64,000 bases of DNA from the NCBI RefSeq assembly GCF_018687715.1, contig NC_056760.1, forward strand, positions 12,140,001-12,204,000. Reading direction: 5' to 3'. The number at the start of each line of letters is the position of its first letter. The first letter of the stretch is position 1. Made by a program: the position numbers and the translations under genes. The notes under the pieces are model-generated. The model searched no databases, was not told the origin of the DNA, and saw nothing but the letters and a program-made list of their open reading frames with translations. The stretch comes from Carya illinoinensis (taxonomy: Eukaryota; Streptophyta; Magnoliopsida; Fagales; Juglandaceae). Below are positions 12,001-21,778 of this stretch, in pieces.

Positions 12001-13141
12001 AGTCCGAATGCATTGCGAGGCATGCGCTCAAGTTTTACAGAAGCGAATCCGAAAGATACAAGGTACGTACATTGTCATTATCATTAGCTGATAATATGAG
12101 TTGCTACATAATATATAGTGTCATGTTTTATCATTAAAGTTGAAAATAACGGGGGAAAAGAATTGTATTAAAAGAAGAGTGAATGTCATATGCATGGAAT
12201 CACTACTACTTGAACAAAGTAAAATTTGCAATTTTAGGATCATGAAAGTAGCTTAGACGGCCAGGGGTCGAATTTTCTGGCCTTAAACCTACCTAAGAAG
12301 TTGTGTAACACGTACGTGAATACCAAAACGTGGGAAATTTGTGGTAGAAGCCCATGAAATGGCTACACACGACATGACTTCGTTTTTTTATTTAAGCCAA
12401 GTGAGAAACACCCAAATTGTACTTGCTATTTGGGCACAAACATCCAAACAAGGAACACTTATCACCAAAAGTGTTAATCCCACTAATTATTCCATAATGA
12501 TCAGGATAGCCCATCAGATCCGGCCCCGACTAAACTAAACAGAGTATTGGGGTTACTTTGACTACTTTTAATTTGTGCGCTATCGTTGAAAGAAAAGTCC
12601 TTAATTAATCAATTTAGTCCAATCGTGTCGGCTTAAGTCTTTTTTACTTTTTGTTTTTATTGGCCATAGAATTTGTAGAATCAATGGCACCGTTTAATAT
12701 AGAATGGTAAAATAGTTACAAAATAGTTGTAAAAACATCGTACGTTCGTCATATTCCTTGAAGTTTTATCTTGTGGATGCAATATGAGATGTTAACTGCT
12801 GTTAGACTGCATGGATTGCAGGCGTTGATTCAGTGGAAACTGACCTAGCCAATGAGCAAGTAGTAGTAAAAGGAGTTGTCGAGCCAACGATGCTGGTTGA
12901 CTATGTGTACAAGAGAACAAAGAAGCAAGCCTCGATAGTGAAAGATGAAGAAAAGAAAGAAGAAGAAAAAAAGGAAGATAAAGAGGGAGAAAAGAAAGAA
13001 GAGGAGGAAGGCAAGGGAGAGGACGACAAGAAGAGTGACATCAAGAAAAGTGAATATTGGCCATCCAAGTACTCCTCGGAGTATACATACCCACCACAGA
13101 TTTTCAGCGATGAAAACCCCAATGCCTGTTCGGTTATGTGA
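9053..13141 (+). CDS. HIPP: Heavy-metal-associated isoprenylated plant protein (HIPP), two HMA domains
   Basis: Five coding exons with GT-AG junctions and compatible phases: 9053-9061, 9266-9416, 9993-10186, 11972-12062 and 12822-13141, giving 254 residues. The first exon encodes only Met-Gly-Glu. Two HMA domains (about residues 29-92 and 122-185) each carry M-H-C-E-A-C, with metal-ligand pairs Cys38/Cys41 and Cys133/Cys136. Lys/Glu-rich linkers surround them. The protein ends in CSVM, a CaaX box predicted to be farnesylated, after a DENPNAC motif typical of the ATFP3/HIPP subgroup. In this family such proteins bind Cu, Zn or Cd and associate with membranes through the lipid; the metal here is not known. 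An AATAAA lies near 13425. Out-of-frame ATG 8872 could form an upstream ORF overlapping the start if it is transcribed. Confidence 0.93.
9062..9265 (+). other. HIPP intron 1
   Basis: It starts GTAAGT directly after codon 3 and ends in AG before the GAA-AAC-AAG codons. The very short first coding exon makes this start easy to miss in automated annotation. The start is chosen because Met-Gly-Glu followed by the acidic/basic exon matches the usual HIPP N-terminus. Confidence 0.8.
10187..11971 (+). other. HIPP intron 3 (about 1.8 kb)
   Basis: The interval between the exons that encode the first and second HMA domains. The sequence is AT-rich and non-coding. A segment around 11215-11330 contains CACGGGTTCGGTCTC, which resembles a pol III B box, so a tRNA-derived SINE fragment is possible but unproven. 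Confidence 0.7.
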
Positions 13142-13499
13142 AAACCCCATGCAGTAGTAGTAGTACTACTTGTAGTTACCCCAGCTGCCTTATGCGATAG
13201 TCTTCTCTATGCATGTGCTTTGAAGGATACGATAATAAGCCTCATGCAGAACGGAAAACCAATGGCTCTCGCCATATAAATTGTGTCCCGTGTCTTTCAA
13301 GTATGTACCTATGTATCTGGACAGTAATCAGGAGCTATGTCTTTGGCCTAAGTTTTTGTATCAACTAATTTAGCAGAGAAAGATGTGCCTAATATTGCAT
13401 TCATGAGAATTACTTTTGGCAAGAAATAAAGAAAAAACTCCAACCCATGCATGATGCACCGCTATCTACGTACACATGATGCTAAAAGTCTTTTATAGA

Positions 13500-13595
13500 C
13501 TTTTTTTTTCTTTTATTTTTATTTTATAAAAAGACGAAACTTCAATTTTATTTATAAACTTTATTTATGACGGAAGAAAATTATAATTATTTCAA
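13500..13595 (-). repeat. Poly(T)-headed retroposon tail fragment (copy A)
   Basis: A T-rich run is followed by CAATTTTATTTATAAACTTT and TTTATGACGGAAGAA. Nearly the same arrangement occurs at 58018-58125 after a T17-18 run. On the - strand this reads as a conserved 3' end followed by poly(A), as for a 5'-truncated LINE or SINE. No coding part remains. Confidence 0.55.
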
Positions 13596-14136
13596 TTCAG
13601 TGTAACTAATATAACAAATGTTCAAGATGGTGTATAAATATACATACACCACCTATTAGGAGATTCATTATAGTTATAAACTTATGTTAGTTTTTAGTAA
13701 TTTTTAAAATTAATTGATGTGATAGATTCAAGTCAATAATAAATTGAATGCATCAACAAATAAATTTGTTTATATATAGATATTATGATTTTTGTTATAA
13801 TGCCTCAGTATTTTGAAACAGGGTAGATGGGCTCAGACAAAATGAGCCCAAGTCAGTGATTCTAAAGACTAAGGCCCAGTTTTGAAACTTAGAAGATATT
13901 AAGATCAATTCAATTAAGTTTACTGTTAAATTGAGTCTAACATTAAAATATTTAATTTTTAAATTACTAAATATCACAAGTCCTTTTACAGTTGAAATTC
14001 AGAATATTTTTTAATTTTTTATAAATACATATAAACTTATTTTAAGATTTAAATATATCTAAACTTATTTTAAATTAACTCTATAAAACTTACACTACTA
14101 TCTTAACTCATTAGTATTCGTAAATGAGTTTAGAAT

Positions 14137-14341
14137 AGAGTTTATAGCTGAGGAGTGTCCAATTGTATAATGTCTGTCATTTGGATTTTGATGATGCTCG
14201 TAATGGAACTGCAGCCACTCAAAACAACTTTGACAGAATTTGGAAGTTAGGTTTAAAACGTGTGGTTAATATGGCTCAGGGAAGAATTCTGAATTACTTC
14301 ACTATTACACAAATTGGACACTCCCCAGCTATGAACCACTC
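14137..14341. repeat. Fold-back element with about 30-bp inverted arms
   Basis: The left arm includes ATAGCTGAGGAGTGTCCAAT (14145-14164). The right arm includes the near-perfect complement ATTGGACACTCCCCAGCTAT (14312-14331). About 150 bp of ordinary, not AT-rich, sequence separates them. No target duplication is obvious. It may be a MITE, or the arms of a long hairpin transcript. Confidence 0.6.
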
Positions 14342-15099
14342 ATCCTAGATTCTTTTGGTCCATATCACTGTTGCAAAGATCAAAGGAGCAGCAAAGAAAA
14401 AATGGTAGATGTTGATGGTCGATGTTGATGAGATTCCAACGCCACTCAAAGTATGCAACGTCTAAAAGAAAATGATGCTGTCATCGATCTCAAGCGTACG
14501 TTCTCGCTTTCTGCGTTCTAGCTAGCATCAGTACTCCTGGGACTGTTGGTAAACAATAAAGTAAAACTGGAGCCTACCTACAGAATTCAGTTCCATCTAG
14601 ACGGTCTATATAGATACCAATATCATTCTGTTCGTATATTGCTAGTGATTTTGGGCTTTCCTTTTTGGAGTCTTATATGCTCTCGATCGTTTCGAACACA
14701 CTCCTTGAATGATCTCAACCACCACAGTAGTGACACTTGACCAGTACGACCGTGTGTGCATAGCATGCGCATGTCCTGTTTGAAGAATGTGCAGAAATTA
14801 AGCAGAACAAAAGCGAGCTGCAGCGTGCATGTGGCCGGTCTGTTGATCACGAAGGATTCTTCAGATGGTCAAATTCATACATGGCTTTCCCTCACGGGCC
14901 CTGCAAGCAGCACTAGATCACTCACTACGTTGGACCACAAGGTGGTTTATGGACTACACTTTTAAGCCAAAAGACGCATATAGGTTATGCTCAGACCTCA
15001 AGACGACAAAAGATCGGTTAAATCACATTCACTGCGAGCTTGGTGGGGTGGTACCACGGCTAAAAGCGATCAAAAGTAGTGAGGAGAACATGAAAATGA

Positions 15100-15113
15100 G
15101 AGAGAGAGAGAGA

Positions 15114-15149
<36 letters not shown>

Positions 15150-15160
15150 CGGCGGCGGGG
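15100..15160. repeat. (GA)n followed by a long poly-G tract
   Basis: GAGAGA repeats pass directly into more than 30 consecutive G residues (about 15115-15149), then GC-rich bases. This G tract could form quadruplexes, and is also a place where assembly or base-calling may be unreliable. Confidence 0.8.
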
Positions 15161-15721
15161 CGGAGAGTAAGACTTATATGCTTTATATCTCATGTCATTT
15201 CTCGTTCCTAGTGAAGTGGCATGCGTTGAAATGGAGAGCCTTCCAAGATTCCTTATCCCCTTTCAATATCAAGCTGGAGCCGTCAAGTAATTTAATCAAG
15301 TTGGGTTAGACTTTGTGGTTTTAAATGTGTGTGTTATGACTAATAAGGATAGTGATAGTTATATATATACACATATTTATGTATATAATATAATGTTAAC
15401 ATGTATATTTACATTTACAATACTTTTACCCTCCTATTGTTTTGAAAACAGATATGTAATTAGATGCAGTATCAAATATTATAAAAATATTTGAGTGTGT
15501 CTTTACTAATGCATATTGATTTTTAAATGGAATGACAATATTTTAATTATGGTCTGACAACTATATTTCAAAATAAATAGCAAAAGTTATGATTAGAGCA
15601 TCTTAAAAAGTATTAATAGACCGAGTCATGTTTCACCTAATTGTGAAAAACAATTGTCGGATCTTAGGAGATCTTACGTAATGTCAGCACAATTGTCACA
15701 ATCCTCGCACAAGGGCAATGC

Positions 15722-15880
15722 TATAGTGATTACTAATATATCCATTAAATGTGCACAATAGTATAAATAAATTTTTTTAATTATTTTTTAAATATTCTTA
15801 ATTATTAAAAAATATATATAAATTCATTAATAGTTACTTCTTTAATTATTAAAAAAATAAAAATATAAGAGTGCATATTT
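15722..15880. repeat. AT-rich MITE-like repeat, family 3 (copy B)
   Basis: It contains TTCATTAATAGTTACTTCTT and a following TTAATTATTAAAAAAATAAAAA block, matching copies at about 7430 and 34025. The flanks are not clearly duplicated. Non-coding. Confidence 0.5.
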
Positions 15881-16089
15881 GGTGATCAACATCTTTAATA
15901 GTTTTCTATATGTAATACGTCTCAATTTGAGATATCACATTCAGAGCTTAGTTAACATTTTGTCGTGTGAACAAAGTTTAAACAGAACATGGTGTGACTA
16001 ACGTTAAAATGATGTCTTGGTAAGCTAGATCAACTGAAAAGGTGCTTTTTTCCCTGCCACACATAATTAATTCGTTTGTTTTCATAGAG

Positions 16090-16300
16090 AAACGAGATAA
16101 GTTGAAATTAAAAATAAAAGTTAACTAAATTATTATTAAAATCTATTATTTTTATATTAAAATTTAAAAAAATTAAATTGTTTTTTTTTTTTTGGTATTA
16201 AATTTTGAAAAAATTAAATTATTTATTTTATTTTATATAAAAATTTAAAAAAATTATAATAATTAAGATAAAATAAAATAATATGAAATGAGAATTTTAT
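16090..16300. repeat. AT-rich MITE, family 4 (copy A)
   Basis: Shared blocks AAAAAATTAAATTATTTATT and ATTTAAAAAAATTATAAT recur at about 34665-34830, 57150-57335 and 58430-58600, often with GATGAGAATTTTA at an edge. This recurring set looks like one abundant fold-back family. It has no coding capacity. Confidence 0.55.
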
Positions 16301-17005
16301 AAAGTGAACCCATCGATGTCTTCTTTTTGAACTGCTTAATTTCCCTTTTGATTTTCAAACGAGTGCGCGCAGGTACATCACACATGCAGCCAAATGAAAT
16401 AGCACGAGTACTCAATGAAATGGTGCCTCTTGGCCAAGTGGCCTGAGTCAAACATAGAAATGACAAGGAACTCATGATGAAAATCTAGCAGCGTTATCAT
16501 TGTATTTGCAAGATTTGCAGAACTTAATTAGGAACGTGTGTTATGTGCTCAGTGCATGGTTACTCATTAAAGAGCAGTATTGACGATGAAATCGATATGG
16601 CCGGTGCTAAGTTGGCCCTTTTATTTGAGTGCCATATCTATCTCGTGACTAGGAGTGTTCACTACTCGAGCGGCCCGAAAATCACTCTTTTTGACCCGAT
16701 CCGATTCAAAGTCATTCTGATTGGCCGATCAACCAATTAGTAGACACTAAAAATCTTTTGAAAGAAACGGGTATTCCGAACCGACCCGTTGTGTGTGTGT
16801 GAGCAAGGTCTGAAGGTTGCTTTTATGCATTCATATATTCATAGTGATTAAACTATTGAAAAGTGATAAAAATAAAATTACAAAAAAGAAAAAAAAAAAA
16901 AAAAAAAAAGAAGAAGATAGAAACCAACTCATGCACAACAAAATACACATACGACACTATACAGACGTGCACATATAAGCCATGCATGACAACACGACTG
17001 GTGCA

Positions 17006-17333
17006 TGTTTAAACCAACAAGAATATATATGTATCCTAGATGTTTGTAGAAATGCATTACAGAGAGTATTCTTGAACAAAAGTATTCTTCATATATTCAA
17101 TCTTTCTCAATACAGTAATGTCCATATTTATAGTAGAATTGCAGCGGTTACATCAAGGATAATTCTAGAAGATTCTATAATATTCTAGATGGAGCAAATT
17201 CACAATAGTCTATAGAGCAGAGTCTGTTATGAGATGCTGTGCAGCAGGTGCAATGGACGTGACGTTCGGTTGAGAGCATACAGCTGGTGCTTGTGAAGTG
17301 TTATTGTCTAAGGTAGGTGTAGGTGCTCTAATA
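17006..17333 (-). repeat. 3' LTR of Copia element 1
   Basis: It starts TGTTTAAACC and ends GCTCTAATA on the + strand. In element orientation the termini are TA...CA rather than the usual TG...CA. It has the same length as its partner and differs at eight sites by eye. The pol reading frame continues about 120 bp into it before stopping at 17210. Confidence 0.92.
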
Positions 17334-20300
17334 TTCCCCCGCGATTCAAGCGGCACCGATTGGATGGTGAGGCTTGAACGTAGAAGTGCAAAACGTGCCA
17401 AGGAGAGTGGCTTAGTAAAAATATCTGCAATCTGTTCTTTACTTGAGACAAAGGAGACAATGAGCGTTTTGTTGGCGACACGATCACAGACAAAGTGATA
17501 ATCAAGGTTCACATGCTTAGTCCGTGAGTGTAAAACGGGATTAGCCGAAAGGTAAGTGGTACCAATGTTGTCACATAACAAGTGAGGTGCAGCAGCAATA
17601 AAAATCCCTAATTCTTTTAGTAATGCTTGTATCCAAAGAATTTCACAAGCAGTATTTGCAACTGATTTATATTCAGCTTCGGTCGATGATCTAGCTATTG
17701 TGGCTTGTTTCTTGGAATCCCAAGATACTAAATGAGATCCAAAATAGACACAAAACCCACCCGTCGATTTCCGATCATCCGGGCAACCAGCCCAATCAGC
17801 ATCAGAGAATGCTGTTAAATGAAGAGGAGAGACAGATGAGAAATATAAGCCAAGAGAGATGGTGAGTTTGAGCTAACGCAGTATGCGTTTGACAGCCTGC
17901 CAGTGAGATTGGCGAGGACAATGCATAAACTGACAGACTTTATTAACTGCAAACGAGATATTGGGACGAGTGAAAGATAGATACTGGAGGCTACCAACAA
18001 CACTCCGATAGAGCTGAGGATCCTCAAAAGAGGACCCATCAAGCGCTGAAAGTTTATCAGAGGTAGACATTGGTGTTGACACAGGTTTAGACTCATGCAT
18101 ATTTGTTTTCTTTAATAGATCAGAAATGTAACGAGACTGAGATAAAAAGAGTCCAGTAGCCGTGCGATAGACATGAATTCCCAAAAAAAAATGAAGTGGA
18201 CCTAAGTCTTTGACAGGAAAAGATTCAGACAGAGAGGATATGAAATCAGTAATAAAAGAGGAATCCGAGGCAGTGACCACTATGTCATCAACATAAATGA
18301 GAACATACACAGAAGCAGTAGCAGATTTAAAGATAAACAAAGAGGAATCAGAGACAGAAGCATGAAAACCGAGTGAGATTAATTTCGAGCTAAGCTTTGC
18401 AAACCAAGCCCTAGGGGCTTGTTTCAAACCATAGATAGATTTTTTCAATTTACAAACAAAGTGAGGAAAGTCAGAATGAACAAACCCAGTAGGTTGTTGC
18501 ATGAAAACATCTTCTTCCAAGTCCCCGTGCAGGAAGGCGTTCTGTATATCCAACTGATGAAGGGGCTACTTCCGAGACACTGCAATAGAAACCAAAAGAC
18601 GTATGGTAACCGGTTTAACAACCGGACTAAAAGTGTCCGAATAATCGAGACCCGCTTGTTGATGGAAACCTTTGGCAACGAGGCGAGCCTTGCGTCGCTC
18701 AATGGTTCCATCGGCAAGCCGTTTGGTCTTAAGGACCCATTTTGAACCGAGTAGATTTTGAGAGGGATGGGGAGGAACGAGGGACCATGTCTCGTTTCGA
18801 AGAAGAGCGGCAAACTCACTGGCCATGGCTTCACGCTAGGCTGGAAATCTGGAGGCTTCCGTGTAGGAAGCAGGCTCATCCGGAACAGATAGATGAGTAG
18901 AGAAAGAGGCAGTGTGTTTCGGTAGTGGCCATAAAATGGTGCCATCATTTCGGGTAAGGGGACGGGTGATGGAGGCTTTGGACCGAGTGGTCATGGGATG
19001 AATATTTTGGAGGGAGGTGGAAGACGGAACTGGTGAGAATGAAGGGATTGAGTGATTCGGTGCAAGGGAGACGTGCGAAGTAGACGGCGCAGAGGAAATA
19101 ATTTCTGGAGAAGGAGATGCCGAGTTAGGGTTAGGGGCAATGGGCTCATGGGCTGGGCTTTGAGCATTGAGTGAGGAAAGGCTATCGGCTGGGCTGGATT
19201 GAGTAGAAGATTGATAACTCATAGATGGGGCCCGGTCTGGTAAGTGTGGAGAAAAGAAGTGTAAAGAGTTGGGCTGGGCGGGTGAGCTTTGGGATTGTGG
19301 TGAGGTTTGAGTTGAAGCAAAGGGGAAGAGGGTTTCATCAAAACGGACATCTCGGGAAATATATATCGGGCCAGTGGGGATGTGTAAGCAGTTGTATCCT
19401 TTGTGATCAAGAGTATAGCCTAAGAAGACACAGAGTTGAGAACGCATATCTAATTTATGACGATTAAAGGGGCGAAGATTGGGCCAACAGGCCGAGCCAA
19501 AAACTCGTAAAAAATGATAGTCAGGTAAGGTATTAAAAAGTAATTGAAACGGAGAGAAATGATTAAGAATAGGTGTGGGCATTCTATTTATGAGAAAAAC
19601 TACTGTTTGAAAAGCATCAGCCCAATATTTGATAGGAACTGAAGATTGGGCTAAAAGAGAGAGCCCAGTTTCAACAATGTGGCGATGTCGCCGTTCAATG
19701 CTACCATTTTGTGCGTGAGAATATGGACAAGATATTCGATGAGAGATGCCAAGATTTTGCAAAATGGCATGAAAGGGACGGAATTCACCACCCCAGTCAG
19801 ACTGAACTGCAATAATATTTTTAGAAAAAGTATTGCGAACGAATTTAGAGAAATTAAGAAAAATTTGCGAGACATCAGATTTTGCATTCAAAGGAAAGAA
19901 CCAAACATATTTCGTAAAATCATCGACAATGGAAAAATAAAACCGATAACCACTAGAGGATAGCACAGGCGCTAGTCCCCAGACATCTAAAAATAACAAT
20001 TGAAAAGGAAATTGCGATTGAGAAGGAGAAGAAGGATGAGGAAGTGCATGTGATTTGGCTTGGAGACATGCCGAGCAAGTGGATGAGGTAGATGTGGACG
20101 TGGTAGGAAGGTTGTGATGTCGTATAGTAAAAGATGTGATCCGTGGAGATGGGTGACCAAGACGAGCATGCCATATAGTTGATGAAGTCCGTTCGCCTAT
20201 GAAAGCATGCTGGGAGGGAAGACGAACATTTTGATCATCAGTTGGAAGTACGTACAAGCCATTCTTAACGGGGTCCTGAAGAAGTACTTCCTGGGAATGT

Positions 20301-20368
20301 AAATCCAGATGGAGTGGGAAGTAAGCCAGAGCCAGTGTTTTGAATAGCGAGTGAGGATCCATCTCCAA
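17210..20368 (-). pseudogene. Copia element 1 pol (integrase, RT, RNase H), three nonsense codons
   Basis: The long open segment 18836-20368 carries the GAG-pre-integrase HARLGHPS block, zinc-finger CSAC, and integrase core motifs (DVWG, DWGGEF, IERRHRH). RT follows with KWVLKTK, AFLHGDLEEDVF, YGLKQAPRAW and YVDD (in LIYVDDIVV). RNase H shows DADWAGCPDDRKSTGG, STEAEY and the C-terminal HSRTKH..DYHF. Nonsense codons lie at 18836-18838, 18566-18568 and 17873-17875. By family alignment the first two sit at expected Trp codons and the third at an expected Tyr. No protein beyond integrase can be made without readthrough. Confidence 0.88.
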
Positions 20369-21398
20369 TTGTCACTTGGTCTGGCCCTTGATAAGCAGTG
20401 GACTCGAGATTAAGTTTGGAAAAATCTGAGTTGAAGTGTGTCGATGCAGTCGTATCTGGAAACCAATTAGAAGAAGCTGAGGACGAATTTGGAAAATTGG
20501 TGAAATTAGCTGAGAGAGAAGAAGGAGGAGGAGATTGATATGCATGATCAAACCGATGATAGCAGGAAACAACAGTGTGACCGACACGGTTACAGAATTG
20601 ACAAGTGGGTCGATTGGTCTGAGCGGAAGAAAAGAAGTTAGGTGGAGTTGGAGAGAAAACACGACCTCCCCTTCCACGTCGAAGACCACGGCCACGGTTT
20701 CGATTGGAGGGAGAGAAAGAGCCTCGGGTTGTGGAGTTTGCAGTAAAAGAATTTGTGGAGAGAAGAGACACGGTCTGATGTGCAAGCTGTGACTCGTGAT
20801 TAATGAGAAAACTGTAAACCTGAGAGATGGAGAGAGGATCGGGTCTTGTAGTTATGGAAGAAACTACAGACTCGAAATTGGAACCTAGACCAGTCAAAAA
20901 ATAGATGATAAATTCGGAATCAGGAAGAGGATGACCGGCGGCATTGAGGGAAGCCGAGAGTGCCTTAGCTTTGTGAAAGTAGGTAGAGATTGAATCAGAC
21001 CCTTTTTTGAGAGTAGCTAGTTGAAATTTTGTGTGCATGAGATGAGCTGTTGACTGAGCCGAATAGAGATTGTGAAGTGTTTCCCATATTTGCTGGGAAG
21101 TGGAACATTCAAGAATTTGAGAAAGAACCGTATCGGTCAAAGAGGAATATATAGCCGACATGATGAGCTGATCTTGTAGAAGCCAAAAGGAATGATTCGG
21201 ATTGGGAACATCATCGATGAGGGCAGGAGGAATGGGAGTAGTGCCGTCGACATATCCAAAAAGTTGATTGCCACGGAGAAAGGATGTGATTTGAGCATGC
21301 CAGAGTAAGTAATTGTCGGTAGAAAGTTTGATGGTGATGAGTTGGGCAGCGGAGTTAGTGATGGAGGGATTCGGAGAAGGGGTTTTTGATGGTGCCAT
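20265..21398 (-). pseudogene. Copia element 1 gag with protease start, truncated/frameshifted
   Basis: The start at 21398 (Met-Ala-Pro-Ser) is the usual Copia gag position just inside the primer site. Features are the UBN2-like gag (NYLLWHAQITSFLRGN), an Arg/Gly-rich stretch, and one zinc knuckle of the form C-x2-C-x4-H-x4-C (CQFCNRVGHTVVSC). A protease-like DTTAST follows, and the frame then ends at 20265. Compared with related Copia elements, the region between protease and GAG-pre-integrase looks shortened, and the downstream frame (starting within 20368) is different. I infer a deletion with frameshift near 20300-20370. Confidence 0.8.
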
Positions 21399-21450
21399 GA
21401 TGATCGGAGAAAGAAAAATGGGCGTTGGCCCTTTCAGGCTCTCGATACCA

Positions 21451-21778
21451 TGTTTAAACCAACAAGAATATATATGTATCCTAGATGTTTTTAGAAATGC
21501 ATTACAGAGAGTATTCTTGAACAAAAGTATTCTTCATATATTTAATCTTTCTCAATACAGTAATGTCCATATTTATAGTAGAATTGCAGCGGTTACATCA
21601 AGGATAATTCTAGAAGATTCTATAATATTCTAGATGGAGCAAATTCACAATAGTCTATGGAGCAGAGTCTGTTATGAGATGCTGTGCAGCAAGTGCAATG
21701 GACGTGGCATTCGGTTGAGAGCATACAGCTGGTGCTTGTGAGGTGTTATTGTCTAAGGCAGGTGTAGGTGCTCTAATA
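21451..21778 (-). repeat. 5' LTR of Copia element 1
   Basis: Same 328-bp length as the left copy. It is adjacent to the initiator-Met-type primer-binding site on its internal side and the GTGCA duplication on its outer side, which defines it as the 5' LTR in element orientation. Confidence 0.92.

Larger units (their letters stand above)
13142..17000. other. Intergenic DNA between HIPP and the first Copia element
   Basis: No gene is seen. The stretch contains the HIPP 3' region, a truncated retroposon tail (about 13500-13590), a 200-bp fold-back (14137-14341), a GA/poly-G tract (15100-15150), two MITE-like copies (15722-15880 and about 16090-16300) and scattered AT-rich sequence. Confidence 0.5.
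17006..21778 (-). mobile_element. Ty1/Copia LTR retrotransposon (Ale/Retrofit-like), decayed but complete-ended
   Basis: Two 328-bp LTRs (17006-17333 and 21451-21778) flank an internal region read on the - strand. A 5-bp duplication GTGCA sits outside both ends (17001-17005 and 21779-21783). Next to the right LTR, the - strand shows TGGTATCGAGAGCC, close to the initiator-tRNA-Met primer site. Next to the left LTR lies a purine tract (CGCGGGGGAA). Domain order is gag, protease, integrase, RT, RNase H, which is Copia. The LTRs differ at eight positions by my count (about 2.4 percent), so the insertion is fairly recent. Three nonsense codons and a deletion around the protease make the element non-autonomous. 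Confidence 0.93.
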
